From the NCBI RefSeq assembly GCF_937863485.1, contig NZ_CALMFY010000098.1, positions 18,347 through 79,522 on the forward strand: a stretch of DNA of 61,176 nt, in the 5' to 3' direction. Numbering within the stretch: the first letter of the stretch is position 1; each line of letters opens with the position of its first letter. Shown piece after piece: positions 7,620 to 16,888 of this stretch. Position numbers and translations under genes: made by a program. Below the pieces are notes generated by a model that had not been told where the DNA came from, searched no databases, and worked only from the letters and a program-made list of their open reading frames with translations. The DNA comes from an uncultured Nostoc sp. (GTDB taxonomy: Bacteria; Cyanobacteriota; Cyanobacteriia; Cyanobacteriales; Nostocaceae).

Positions 7620-9182
7620 TCAGGGTTCGGAACTCTGTTTGTCTTCAAAACGTCTAACAATGCGAGAAAGTTCCGCCTTTTCATCGATACTAACGCGAGT
7701 AGGAGCACCGCTGATAATCCGTTCGTAGTTCCGGAAAGAATCTTTAATATCGGGACCATCAGCAGTGATATTATACTCACGAATGCCCTTATCATGCCAA
7801 GACCCTCTCATCTTGAACACGTTAATTGCCCGCGACATTTCTCCGCGAATTTCTACGTACTGTAACATGATAATTGTGTCGGTAATCGTGGAGATATGAG
7901 AGTCAGTAATCGAATGCGCTCCCATAAATTGGTCAGTTGTGTTGGTAAAGAAACCAGTAATTTCTTCTTGTTTAGCATAACCCGTCACACCAATCACAAA
8001 CTGCCGAAATGCATTATTGCTCACTCCTCTAGCTAGTGCTGATAAAGAATCAATGGCGATGCGAGCTGGTTTGAAGACAGCAATTTCGGATTTAATAATT
8101 TGTAAGTGGTCTTCTAAACCAGTTGATTCAGGATAAGTACAGATTATTTTGAGTAAACCTTGATCCTCTAATTCTTCAAAATCAATCCCCCAAGAGGAAG
8201 CATTGCGAGATAGTTGGGCGCGTGATTCTTCATAAGCAAATAATATTGCCTGTTCTCCATTGAGGCAGCCATCTTGAATAAACTTACTGACTAAGAGGGT
8301 TTTGCCAGTACCTGTGGCTCCTGTTGCCAAAATAATTGAATCTTTAAAGAAACCACCACCGCACATTTCATCTAAGGTTTTGACACCAGTAGATACCCTG
8401 ACATTGGAAGACCGTTGAGTTAAACGCATTGCTCCCAGTGGGAAGATGTTAACTCCTTCATTAGTAATCGTGAAAGGATATTCGCCTTTCATATGAGTTG
8501 TGCCGCGCAACTTGAGAATTTCAATTGTGCGACGGCGGCGTTCTCCTTCTAAAGCGTTGCGAACAATTGCTACATTATCGGAAACAAATTCTTCCACACC
8601 AAAAGAGGCAACAAGACCATATTCTTCACTACGTTCAGTGGTAATTACAGTGGTGACACTCAGTAGTTTGAGACGTGCTACTAGGCGAAAAATCTCGCGC
8701 CGCACTACTCCCATCGCTTCATACTGCTGAAATACCGCTGTTATTGAGTCGATTGAAACTCGTTTAGCTTTGTATTTGCGGATGGCATATTGCAAGCGCT
8801 CAATTAGTGCAGAAAGGTCAAAATTACCAACGATATCTTGACCTTCTGGATCGGGAGATGCATCAAGAATAAACAACTTGCCTTCTTCGATTAAGCGTGG
8901 CAAGTTCCAACCAAAAATATGGGCATTTTTAATAATATCACTGGGTGATTCTTCAAAAGTAACAAATACTCCTGCCTCATCAAAGTAGGTGATACCGTTA
9001 TAGAGAAACTGAAGAGATAATAAAGTTTTACCTGTGCCAGATGTACCGCTAATCAAGGTAGTTCTACCAAGTGGTAAACCACCATGAGTAATATCATCAA
9101 ACCCTTCGATCATCGTGCGAATTTTTTCTACACCCCTAATTCTCGGTGGTTGCTTTGGTTCTAATTGCTCGTTTTCACTCAT
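7620..9182 (-). CDS. kaiC: Circadian clock protein KaiC
   Basis: The 520-residue protein has two RecA-like halves. CI carries Walker A GTSGTGKT (Lys52) and the catalytic glutamates of FEES (Glu77, Glu78). CII carries Walker A GATGTGKT and FAYEES. The autophosphorylated Ser-Thr pair sits in the ITDSHISTITD motif, and the A-loop and GSWHDKGIREY tail are present. Every known catalytic element is intact, so it should be a functional clock ATPase, autokinase and phosphatase. It is third in kaiA-kaiB-kaiC. The 259-bp gap to kaiB holds an inverted-repeat element. The tolC-like gene follows about 90 bp after its stop. Confidence 0.97.
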   Translation of the reverse strand: MSENEQLEPKQPPRIRGVEKIRTMIEGFDDITHGGLPLGRTTLISGTSGTGKTLLSLQFLYNGITYFDEAGVFVTFEESPSDIIKNAHIFGWNLPRLIEEGKLFILDASPDPEGQDIVGNFDLSALIERLQYAIRKYKAKRVSIDSITAVFQQYEAMGVVRREIFRLVARLKLLSVTTVITTERSEEYGLVASFGVEEFVSDNVAIVRNALEGERRRRTIEILKLRGTTHMKGEYPFTITNEGVNIFPLGAMRLTQRSSNVRVSTGVKTLDEMCGGGFFKDSIILATGATGTGKTLLVSKFIQDGCLNGEQAILFAYEESRAQLSRNASSWGIDFEELEDQGLLKIICTYPESTGLEDHLQIIKSEIAVFKPARIAIDSLSALARGVSNNAFRQFVIGVTGYAKQEEITGFFTNTTDQFMGAHSITDSHISTITDTIIMLQYVEIRGEMSRAINVFKMRGSWHDKGIREYNITADGPDIKDSFRNYERIISGAPTRVSIDEKAELSRIVRRFEDKQSSEP

Positions 9183-9274
9183 TGCTTGATAACAAAAGGG
9201 GATTAAAAACTGTTTTTTTATTACTAAAGTTTGGACTCAATTTTTTCGAGACTATTTATAAACTTTCATATTAA

Positions 9275-9381
9275 GTAGGGTGTGTTATGGCACAATCTGA
9301 TTCAAGATAGCGAAAGTAAATTATTTTGCCGTCAGGTAACGAGATAAATGGTGCGTTGCGCTACGCTCTAACACACCCTAC
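9275..9381. repeat. Inverted-repeat element (GTAGGGTGTGTTA family) between kaiB and kaiC
   Basis: GTAGGGTGTGTTA at 9275-9287 is matched by TAACACACCCTAC at 9369-9381, giving 13-bp perfect terminal inverted repeats around about 80 bp. The same family occurs at 22291-22370 and 51626-51703. It lies inside the kai operon, so it would be transcribed and could fold. Confidence 0.75.
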
Positions 9382-9441
9382 CCTACACAGTTAAAATTTA
9401 CTTTAGAAATGGAGAAATGGTCTCTTGCATCATTAATTATT

Positions 9442-9756
9442 TTACTCTTCAAAATCATCTTCACTCAGTTCTTCATAGAGCAAATCTAATCCAATCAATA
9501 CTTTTTCTCTATCTGAAAGATCCCCGATAATTTTGCGAACAGGTGGAGGCAAAATTTTAGATAATGTCGGCGTCGCCAATATTTTATCTTCTTCCGCCAG
9601 TTGTGGGCTTTTCAGTACATCGATCACTTTTAAAGCATAAACACCTTCAAACTCCTGTTCTAAAATATCTTTGAGCCTTTTTAATGCCCGGACTGAATTC
9701 GGGGTGTTCCCTGCTACGTAAAGCTTGAGAACGTAGTTTTTGTTGGCTTTATTCAT
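9442..9756 (-). CDS. kaiB: Circadian clock protein KaiB
   Basis: The 104-residue protein has the thioredoxin-like KaiB fold. It shows the conserved start [14 protein letters not shown], then [25 protein letters not shown] with the ATPTL cis-proline segment, and the acidic tail ELSEDDFEE. KaiB binds the phosphorylated KaiC CI ring after fold switching and sequesters KaiA. Length is typical. It follows kaiA by about 105 bp and precedes kaiC; all three are on the minus strand. Confidence 0.96.
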   Translation of the reverse strand: MNKANKNYVLKLYVAGNTPNSVRALKRLKDILEQEFEGVYALKVIDVLKSPQLAEEDKILATPTLSKILPPPVRKIIGDLSDREKVLIGLDLLYEELSEDDFEE

Positions 9757-9860
9757 ATACCTAATGCCTAGTCATTATAATAGAAATACAAGATGCGATC
9801 GCGCATTGGAACTAACTAACAGCAGTAGTTTGTTCCAAGTTAAACATCAATAAATTTAAT

Positions 9861-10442
9861 TTATTTAGAAATCGAACTCCTATAGACTTCGCACAGGTGA
9901 GCCAGGATCTCTATCAACGTTAGGCGGTAATCAAGTAACGTTTCATTGCTCCTTCCTTCTAATTTTAGCTGATTAGAAAATTCTTCAATTACCTCCATGT
10001 GAATTTCGATGATTTGTGGCACAGGAATATTAGTATAAAATATAATATTGATAAATTTATCAATTTTTTCCTTGAGTGTTTTGTCTGTGGTAAAATAATT
10101 TATAAGAATTAGGCTGTAATCTGACTTAAGCTGTCTTAATAATCTTTGCCGTTCTGCTGGAGTCATCTCCTGAAAATGCTGTTGGCTTTTTTGGGTGTGG
10201 CTGGCAAATACATAGACGTACTTGTCAGCGTATGCCTTATTCGGATTTGGTTGCAGCCAATTTGGTAAATAGTTGATTTTTCCAGAGGTAGTTGCAACAA
10301 TAAGTAGGTAGTAAAATTGGGCAATAATCTCGTCAATAAATTTCCACACCCACCTGCTCAAACCTTTTTGGTTGTCTAAGTCAACTGGATTATCTAAACA
10401 TTTATTAACATCAGGTTGCAGAATTAATATCGGTAATAACAT
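9861..10442 (-). CDS. kaiA: Circadian clock protein KaiA, short form
   Basis: The C-terminal KaiA domain, which binds the KaiC tail and stimulates autophosphorylation, is clear: MTPAERQRLLRQLKSDYSLILINYF, then IDKFINIIFYTNIPVPQIIEIHMEVIEEFSNQL and LLDYRLTLIEILAHLCEVYR. At 193 residues it lacks most of the N-terminal pseudo-receiver of the unicellular KaiA (about 284 residues). About 85 residues of unrelated or vestigial sequence precede the domain. Short KaiA proteins are normal in Nostoc and Anabaena. It is first in the clock cluster, divergent from the hybrid kinase gene, and the promoter must lie at about 10445-10700. Confidence 0.92.
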   Translation of the reverse strand: MLLPILILQPDVNKCLDNPVDLDNQKGLSRWVWKFIDEIIAQFYYLLIVATTSGKINYLPNWLQPNPNKAYADKYVYVFASHTQKSQQHFQEMTPAERQRLLRQLKSDYSLILINYFTTDKTLKEKIDKFINIIFYTNIPVPQIIEIHMEVIEEFSNQLKLEGRSNETLLDYRLTLIEILAHLCEVYRSSISK

Positions 10443-11128
10443 CTATTTTTGAATACATCTCCTTAATCGCCCTGACCAAGAAACGTGGGCTGATAAGTTT
10501 GGCTAACGCTTCTAGGGTAATACGGGGTGTAGAGTAAACTGGTGATTCCACCCCAAAAAAATAACGCTCTGTGTTAACAGATAGTGCTAGCCACTCAACA
10601 ACCTAGTGCAGCAACTGAGTGTTAGGACTTAGTAGGTCTTTGATGATCAGGTATCTGTCGGCATAACAAGACAGAGTAGCTAATTTATTATTTGTATCTC
10701 ATCTATATATATAAATAAATAAATAGATAAATTTTTTTATTTTGCTCCTTGATAAGATACTTAAACGAACTTAAAGGATTGTCGCATTCTAAATCATTAT
10801 AATTCCTCAAGGTTCTAAAGCGAACCTTTGGGGCCATAATTGTTGTAGCCGTCGCTATCGATGAGGAGTTTAAATACCAGTAAGACACCGGGGAGGCTAG
10901 TTGCTAGAAATGAGAAGCGGCAAAAGGAAAAGTCGCCTCTTGAAAAAATGCACTCGTTCGCAAGTAAGTGTCCGTGAGGGGAAATCCCGTTGTTTTAATA
11001 GCGTTGAAATAACCAGAGTTGCTTATATGAGTCTTCTTAGAGGATATGGCTTCAGGCGAAAAGACCATCAACAGTTGGCAGATGGAGATGCCGGAGGTTT
11101 CCACAGGAAGAAGAACCCCCAAAGCCCT
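10443..11128. other. Divergent promoter region between kaiA and the hybrid kinase
   Basis: This region lies between divergent genes. It includes an AT-rich tract at about 10690-10740 with a TATA/AAATAAAT pattern. No ORF here is convincing: the minus-strand frame at 10703-10888 sits in the AT tract. The plus-strand frame before 11129 is open but has atypical Arg/Lys-rich composition, so it is treated as leader. Clock-controlled sites may lie here, but none is recognised. Confidence 0.45.
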
Positions 11129-14100
11129 ATGTTAATGCTAGATTACCCGCTTTATGACTTTCAGGCAACCGTACCTAGCTGCCCCCAAACAAGTTCTCTG
11201 GCAGTGGTGCTGGAGATTTTTGAGCAAGAGCAGTGCGATCGCTTGGTAGTAGTGAATCAACAGCAACGCCCCATAGGATTGCTGTATTCTGCCCGTTTAA
11301 TCCAAATATTATTAGCACATAGTGACGATAAAAATCTAAATTTACACCAATCACTCTCTACCTGGGGTCAAGGTCTAATTGAGCCAATACAGACAATATT
11401 AGGTTCTGAGCCTGTAGAGCAATTGAGCTTGCGCTTGGGTTATCAACAAGCCGAAAAACACTCCTCCTTAGATTGGGCGTTGATTGACTCTGATGGTCAA
11501 TATTTGGGGCTGCTGGATAGTTCACGTCTGTTGCGATTATTGGCTAAGGAACGCATAGCTGGGTCACTAAGCTCAGGCATCCAGAGGTCGTCTGGTGAGC
11601 ATCGCCATGAGTATGATGCTAGTGTGCAGACACCAAATGAACCCAAATCATTGGGACACCAGCCACTAGTACAGTTGCTGGAAAGACTGCCTTGGCCTTT
11701 GATGTTGCAAACGGGTACTGGCGAGGTGGTAGCACGAAATCCCGCCTGGTGGCAGCAATTAGGAGTCTTGAAAGATCCAGAAGGAGTTAGGCAACAGGTG
11801 GAGGCAATACTTGTGCCGAAGCCCTCCGAAAAACCCGAATATGTCACTCAACGAGCAATCACGGTTCATCCCAATGGTAGGGAGAATGAGTATGGTGATA
11901 CAGAGGAACCGACCCAGCAAGAAGCATTACCAGATGCTGTATACAGTCGCTGCTATTTGGATAGTCAGGTGGGTACTTGTACCTGCGTTGTCGAAGTGCA
12001 AAATGGTCAGGAGCGAATCTGGCAGTTTGCCAAAATTCCATTAGATAGTCCTGAGTTTAAAGTCATGAGTGCTGGGTCAGAGGTTGCACTCAGCAATGAT
12101 TTGTGGTTGGTTTTAGCTACTGATGTCACTGAGCAACAACAGCTTTGCAAAGAACTGGCAGCAAAGAATGCTGATTTAATTCAACTAAATCGGTTGAAAG
12201 ATGAATTTTTAGCTTGTATTAGTCATGAACTCAAAACTCCCCTAACTGCGGTTCTGGGATTATCACGGTTGCTTGTGGATCAGCAATTGGGAGAACTTAA
12301 CGAGCGTCAAGCCCGTTATGCGGGACTGATTCATCAAAGCGGACGGCACTTGATGAGTGTAGTTAATGACATTTTAGATTTGACCCGCATGGAAACGGGA
12401 CAAATGGATCTGACACTGACGCCAGTAAAAATTCAGGCTGTGTGCGATCGCGCCCTATCAGAAGCCAAAGCCATCCACACCCAACCTAGCAAAGCTACGT
12501 CCCAAACTCAACAAAATGCCCGTTCATCTGCTTCCCAATTCAGCCTCTCCATTGAACTAGGCTTAGATCAGATAGTGGCAGATGAATTGCGCTTGCGCCA
12601 GATGCTAGTACACCTACTTTCCAACGCCTTTAAGTTCACCGAAATATCTGGCGAAATTGGGCTGCGGGTGAGTCGTTGGGAAGGATGGATTGCTTTTACA
12701 ATTTGGGACACAGGCATTGGTATTCCTGAACACCAGCAACACTTAATCTTTCAAAAATTTCAACAACTAGAAAATCCCCTCACCCGCCAATTTGAAGGCA
12801 CTGGTTTGGGGCTGGTATTAACTCGGGCCCTGGCTCGCCTCCACGGAGGAGATGTCAGCTTCTTATCTCGTGAAGGTAAAGGTAGCCAGTTTACACTACT
12901 TCTGCCGCCCAGTCCGCCGAAAACAGGGTTTTCTGAGCCAGATGTGGGAATCAGAGAAGACGAACAGATGCAACACCAAAAGACACGGGAAAACTCTGTG
13001 GCAGATCGTCAGCATGTCAGTACGCCCACACAGCATCATCCCGCTAGTTCACAACGGTTGGTCTTGGTAGTCGAGGCAGTAGCTCGATATATTGAAGACT
13101 TGACCGAAAAACTCAAAAGTTTAGGATATCGGGTAGTGATTGCCCGATCGGGGACAGAAGCAGTCGAAAAAGCTCGGCGCTTGCAACCAATAGCGATATT
13201 TTTGAATCCGTTGCTACCCCTGCTATCAGGCTGGGATGTGCTGACTTTATTGAAATCTGACAGCGCAACCCGTCATATATCTGTAATTGTGACAGCGACA
13301 GCAGCCGAAAAGGAGCAAGCATTTGCTAACCGAGCCGATGGTTTCTTAAGTTTGCCAGTAGAGCATCAGGTATTAGCACCAGTTCTAGAAAAATTATGTA
13401 CTGCACAAGCAATTTTGCAGCTAGGGTTAGACAATAGCGCAATTATCCCAACTAAGACTCCACTGCGAATTCTCAGGTTGGTGAATCCCCATTTGGAATC
13501 GGTCAATCCCCACCCCTCACTTCGAGAACACCGGGTGATTGAAGTAGATGACCTAGATCAGGCAGAACTCTTGGCGCGGGTATGGCAGTTTGATGTAATT
13601 TTGCTAGATGTCGAAAGTACCACTGCCCAAATTTATTTGCAACAATTAATTGGGCATCCACGTTTGGCGGCTATACCACTGGTTACTTGCGATGTTGCAA
13701 CTACACTAATAGCTTCTAAGATACCAGGGTTATCTGTATTTCCTTACTTAACACCATTTGCTCAAGACAAAAGCAGTCGCACCGAGAAAACAGATGCCTT
13801 ACTATCAGTACTGCAAATTGCTTCTGGTATTTGCTGCCCTGCCAATATCTTGGTAGTGGATTTGACAATGCTGCGTGATTTTCCACAGGGAAGACGCAAG
13901 CAAGTTAACGGTTATCAGACAGAAAAAAATTGCTCAATTAGTAGTGAAACTGCTAAACGGGGGTCTGAGTGGTTCCAAGCTTTAATTCAGTATCTACAAA
14001 CAGCAGGCTTCAAAGCGGCGATCAGTCCCTGTTGGGCAGAAGTGTTACAACAAATTCGCCACCAAAGCGTTGACTTACTGCTAATTTGTTTAGGAGAATC

Positions 14101-14389
14101 CGCTATCCATAAAGACGTGCTAAAAGCACTGAAAACATTGGGAGATTCGCCTGAGAAGTTACCACCAATTTTGGTACTTAATCAGCGATTAAATCGCCCG
14201 GAAACTATTTCCCAGCCTGGGGTAGCTTACAAGAAAATTGACAAGCAGAAGAAGAATGGTTTGGAATCTATAGAAACTGTTGTGGGTGCGATCGCTACCC
14301 AAATATTACCGCGATCGATATCAATGGAAGACCTTTTAAACCAAATCAATCAAGCTTTAGCTGTCAATGGTTACAATCACAAGTGTTAA
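11129..14389 (+). CDS. CBS-domain hybrid sensor histidine kinase
   Basis: From the ATG at 11129 the protein has about 1086 residues. An open frame extends back to 10901, but those 76 residues are basic and unlike the rest. Order: a CBS pair (SLAVVLEIFEQEQCDRLVVVN, then RPIGLLYSARL), a PAS-like segment (LERLPWPLMLQTGTGEVVARNPAWW), and a HisKA dimerisation domain with SHELKTP (His366). HATPase motifs follow: N box, DTGIGIP and GTGLGL. Three receiver-like domains complete it. The first has lost its acidic pair and reads FLNPL where the phospho-Asp is expected; the second retains ILLDVE; the third is also degenerate. It is divergent from kaiA, which makes a clock link plausible but unproven. Confidence 0.85.
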   Translation: MLMLDYPLYDFQATVPSCPQTSSLAVVLEIFEQEQCDRLVVVNQQQRPIGLLYSARLIQILLAHSDDKNLNLHQSLSTWGQGLIEPIQTILGSEPVEQLSLRLGYQQAEKHSSLDWALIDSDGQYLGLLDSSRLLRLLAKERIAGSLSSGIQRSSGEHRHEYDASVQTPNEPKSLGHQPLVQLLERLPWPLMLQTGTGEVVARNPAWWQQLGVLKDPEGVRQQVEAILVPKPSEKPEYVTQRAITVHPNGRENEYGDTEEPTQQEALPDAVYSRCYLDSQVGTCTCVVEVQNGQERIWQFAKIPLDSPEFKVMSAGSEVALSNDLWLVLATDVTEQQQLCKELAAKNADLIQLNRLKDEFLACISHELKTPLTAVLGLSRLLVDQQLGELNERQARYAGLIHQSGRHLMSVVNDILDLTRMETGQMDLTLTPVKIQAVCDRALSEAKAIHTQPSKATSQTQQNARSSASQFSLSIELGLDQIVADELRLRQMLVHLLSNAFKFTEISGEIGLRVSRWEGWIAFTIWDTGIGIPEHQQHLIFQKFQQLENPLTRQFEGTGLGLVLTRALARLHGGDVSFLSREGKGSQFTLLLPPSPPKTGFSEPDVGIREDEQMQHQKTRENSVADRQHVSTPTQHHPASSQRLVLVVEAVARYIEDLTEKLKSLGYRVVIARSGTEAVEKARRLQPIAIFLNPLLPLLSGWDVLTLLKSDSATRHISVIVTATAAEKEQAFANRADGFLSLPVEHQVLAPVLEKLCTAQAILQLGLDNSAIIPTKTPLRILRLVNPHLESVNPHPSLREHRVIEVDDLDQAELLARVWQFDVILLDVESTTAQIYLQQLIGHPRLAAIPLVTCDVATTLIASKIPGLSVFPYLTPFAQDKSSRTEKTDALLSVLQIASGICCPANILVVDLTMLRDFPQGRRKQVNGYQTEKNCSISSETAKRGSEWFQALIQYLQTAGFKAAISPCWAEVLQQIRHQSVDLLLICLGESAIHKDVLKALKTLGDSPEKLPPILVLNQRLNRPETISQPGVAYKKIDKQKKNGLESIETVVGAIATQILPRSISMEDLLNQINQALAVNGYNHKC

Positions 14390-14392
14390 TGG

Positions 14393-14445
14393 GGAATGGG
14401 GCAGAGGAGCAGAATTAATAACCAATGCCCAATGCCCAATTATGA
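14393..14445. repeat. GGGGCA...CCAATGCCCAATGCCC dispersed repeat
   Basis: This short low-complexity element (AATGGGGCAGAGGAGCAG, then ACCAATGCCCAATGCCCAAT) recurs inside the adjacent GT39 coding sequence at about 15725-15815 in the same style. It is a common intergenic Nostoc repeat. Confidence 0.6.
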
Positions 14446-16386
14446 TATATCTATTTTTTCATTTTTCTTTTTCTTAAAAGGAATTCTCACCAAGTTATAA
14501 GCACCCTTGGTTGATAAACTCTTGTAATCATCTGGCTGTAAGTCCATTTGTAAAAACTTTTTCTGTTCAGCCAACACCAGCACTGAGGGAGGTTTTAGTC
14601 CTTTAGCAGCCTGGTTTTTAATATGTTCTACAGCCTGTTGGGGAAATCCTAAATAATTTACATGAATGTGGCTGTAAAAAACTACACTAGGCTTTTTGAA
14701 GCCAAGCATGATCAATTCTTCATCTGGTTGTTTTGCTTGTAGGATGATCGCAGACAACTCCCTTAAGGGTAATTGACGTTCTCGATCAATAAAGAACGAA
14801 GTAGGCGTTAAGACAAAAATTATAAACGCCACAAATCCTATTAAATTAATACTGTTAATGTAGTTCCAACGGCGACTCAGTAATAAACCTGCAACTAAAA
14901 CAGCACAAACCAGCCAAATTACGGCGGCTATTAGTGGTAAACCAGATCGTTGAATTAATTCGTGGAAGTTACTTATAGCTGGATCAGTACCTAATATGTG
15001 GCTGATGTTAAACAGTGCTGTTGCCAAAAATGATAAAAACACTACATTCACCCAACCACTCCAGAGGAGTAAGGGGGGGATGGAAGAAGACGCTGGGAGA
15101 TGATTAAATCCTCTCTCCGTGTCTTTGTGTCCTTGTGTCGCGGTGTCATTTGGATTATCTGTTTTTGGTAAAAGGTCGCTCCACAACAGGGTTACCAGGA
15201 TTGCCGCTGCTGGCATTAAAGGCAAGACGTAACTAGGGAGTTTGGTAACAGCAATGGTGAAAAAGCCAAAGACGCTAGCAAACCAAAACCAGGCAAATAA
15301 ACCAAACTGCTGAAAACGTTCAAGGGATCGCCAGTGCGATCGTTGCCAAAACTTTAGTCTTACTATAGAGACTGGTAAATACACTGAGTAGGGCGCAAAA
15401 CCCAGCAGCACGACTAAAAAGTAAAAATACCAGGGTGCTGAGTGACCATTAACTACTTCTGTAAAGCGATCCAGGTTGTGATAACCAAAAAAGGAGTTAA
15501 TGTAATTCCAGCCATTGCGCCAAATTACTAAAGCATACCAGGGTACTGATAAACCTAAAATTATCAGTATACCCATAAGAAAGCGCATTTCCCGCAACAC
15601 CTCTCGAAATTTTCCCACATAAAGCAAAAAGGCTGCAACAATTAGCCCTGGTAAAACAATTCCCACTGGGCCTTTAGTCAAAATTGCGCCTGCAATCAGC
15701 ACATAAAAAGCTAAGTACCACTTATTAGGGAATGGGGCATTGGTTATTAATTCTGCTTCCCTGTTCCCTTGCTCTCTTTTTCCCCCTGCTCCTTGCTCCC
15801 TGCTCCCTTCCTTGCCTGCGTACCCTAGAAAGAAACATAACAAAGCTGATGCCATACATCCAGTGAGCAGCATATCAGAGACACCCGTTCTCGCCCAAAT
15901 AATAGTTTCGGGATTGAGTGCCATGAGCGCTGCCACCAAAAAAGATGTTAAATAGCGGCGAGTAGGACGTGAAACTCGCTCTAATTCGTCTTGTTTAGCC
16001 GTATACCACTGGATGGTGTAAAAAGCTAAACAAATTAAGCCTAAGGCTGCGATCGCTGAAGGAAGGCGTACTGCCCACTCATTCACCCCAAAAATTGCAT
16101 AGGCGATCGCCTGACACCAGTAAACTAAAGCAGGTTTATCGAAACGAGTGTCACCATTAAAAAATGGGGTAATCCAATCACCTGTGACGAACATCTGGCG
16201 GGAAGCTTCGGCAAATAGCGGCTCTGTCTCATCAACCAAGCCAGTGTTGCCCAAATTCGACCCAAAAGCTATCCAGCCAATCAATATCAACCACAAAATC
16301 GACACAGTTACACCAAGGGCTGGATTCTTTGCTATTTTGTTGAACCACTGATCAACAGTGTGCTTAACACTCAATTTCATTCTCAT
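14440..16386 (-). CDS. GT39/ArnT-like membrane glycosyltransferase
   Basis: The 648-residue polytopic protein resembles ArnT and the protein-mannosyltransferase superfamily, which move sugars from polyprenyl phosphates on the periplasmic face. A first membrane segment (about 24-44) is followed by the acidic signature loop GLVDETEPLFAEASRQM and the motif FFNGDTRFDKPALVYW. About ten more hydrophobic segments come before a soluble C-terminal domain (about 540-648). Two loops hold low-complexity insertions translated from intergenic repeats: KEGSREQGAGGKREQGNREA (about residues 190-215) and the TQGHKDTERGF segment (about 425). Acceptor and sugar are unknown. It is a single gene facing the hybrid kinase gene. 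Confidence 0.85.
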   Translation of the reverse strand: MRMKLSVKHTVDQWFNKIAKNPALGVTVSILWLILIGWIAFGSNLGNTGLVDETEPLFAEASRQMFVTGDWITPFFNGDTRFDKPALVYWCQAIAYAIFGVNEWAVRLPSAIAALGLICLAFYTIQWYTAKQDELERVSRPTRRYLTSFLVAALMALNPETIIWARTGVSDMLLTGCMASALLCFFLGYAGKEGSREQGAGGKREQGNREAELITNAPFPNKWYLAFYVLIAGAILTKGPVGIVLPGLIVAAFLLYVGKFREVLREMRFLMGILIILGLSVPWYALVIWRNGWNYINSFFGYHNLDRFTEVVNGHSAPWYFYFLVVLLGFAPYSVYLPVSIVRLKFWQRSHWRSLERFQQFGLFAWFWFASVFGFFTIAVTKLPSYVLPLMPAAAILVTLLWSDLLPKTDNPNDTATQGHKDTERGFNHLPASSSIPPLLLWSGWVNVVFLSFLATALFNISHILGTDPAISNFHELIQRSGLPLIAAVIWLVCAVLVAGLLLSRRWNYINSINLIGFVAFIIFVLTPTSFFIDRERQLPLRELSAIILQAKQPDEELIMLGFKKPSVVFYSHIHVNYLGFPQQAVEHIKNQAAKGLKPPSVLVLAEQKKFLQMDLQPDDYKSLSTKGAYNLVRIPFKKKKNEKIDIS

Positions 16387-16559
16387 TAGTCAATAGTCAA
16401 CAATCACTAATCAATAGTCGTTGATTATCTATCTTTTGTTCTTCGGAGTTTTAAATTCAACAATTTTCTTCTACTCAGTACTCTACACTTTTTCCCGTTC
16501 AGTAACGACAGTTGCTCCAAGTCAGCCCCTTCCCTACGGGACGCTACGCGAACGGGGAA

Positions 16560-16590
16560 GTCAAAAGTCAAAAGTCAAAAGTCAAAAGTC
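16560..16590. repeat. Heptamer tandem repeat GTCAAAA
   Basis: Four full copies of GTCAAAA plus a partial copy occur in a row. This is one of the short tandemly repeated heptamers known from heterocystous cyanobacteria. The complementary heptamer runs about three times at 41717-41742. Confidence 0.85.
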
Positions 16591-16612
16591 ACTAGAGAAA
16601 GTTCTCCAACAC

Positions 16613-16876
16613 ACTAGTACACTATAGGTTTACCTAGCTTAGATAAGGGGATTTTGCCCCTTGTCTAAGTCCCTTATATGGCAATACGCTTGGGTTAAGG
16701 AGAATCGTAGGTTGGGTTGAGGAACGAAACCCAACATTTTCAGTGGTTTGTTGGGTTTCACTTCGTTCAACCCAACTTACGCAGTTTATGGTTTTTGACG
16801 CTAACCCAAGCGTATTGCCTTATATAGGTAATGGTAGCTGAATTTACGCGCTTGCTAGAACTATTTATTCAGTACT
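16613..16876. mobile_element. Nested MITE-like elements
   Basis: An outer element is suggested by ACTAGTACACT at 16613 and GGTAGCTGAATTTA...CAGTACTA near 16830-16874, similar to the ends of elements at 26380-26494 and 41876-42003. Inside it, GGCAATACGCTTGGGTTA (16680-16697) is perfectly inverted at 16802-16819. Inside that again, CGTAGGTTGGGTTGA and TCAACCCAACTTACG border 16706-16781. This third element also occurs alone at 19499-19593. There is no transposase gene. Confidence 0.6.
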
Positions 16877-16888
16877 ACTAAATATCAA

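Noticed and set aside
10703..10888. 61-codon minus-strand ORF
   Set aside because: It lies in an AT-rich tract of the divergent promoter region and ends in low-complexity Tyr/Ile/Leu codons; it shows no protein character.
10901..11128. N-terminal extension of the CBS hybrid kinase
   Set aside because: It has basic, atypical composition and no domain; the ATG at 11129 starts just before the CBS pair. It is not excluded with certainty.
16421..16627. 68-codon plus-strand ORF after the GT39 gene
   Set aside because: Its second half is the GTCAAAA heptamer array and dispersed repeat.
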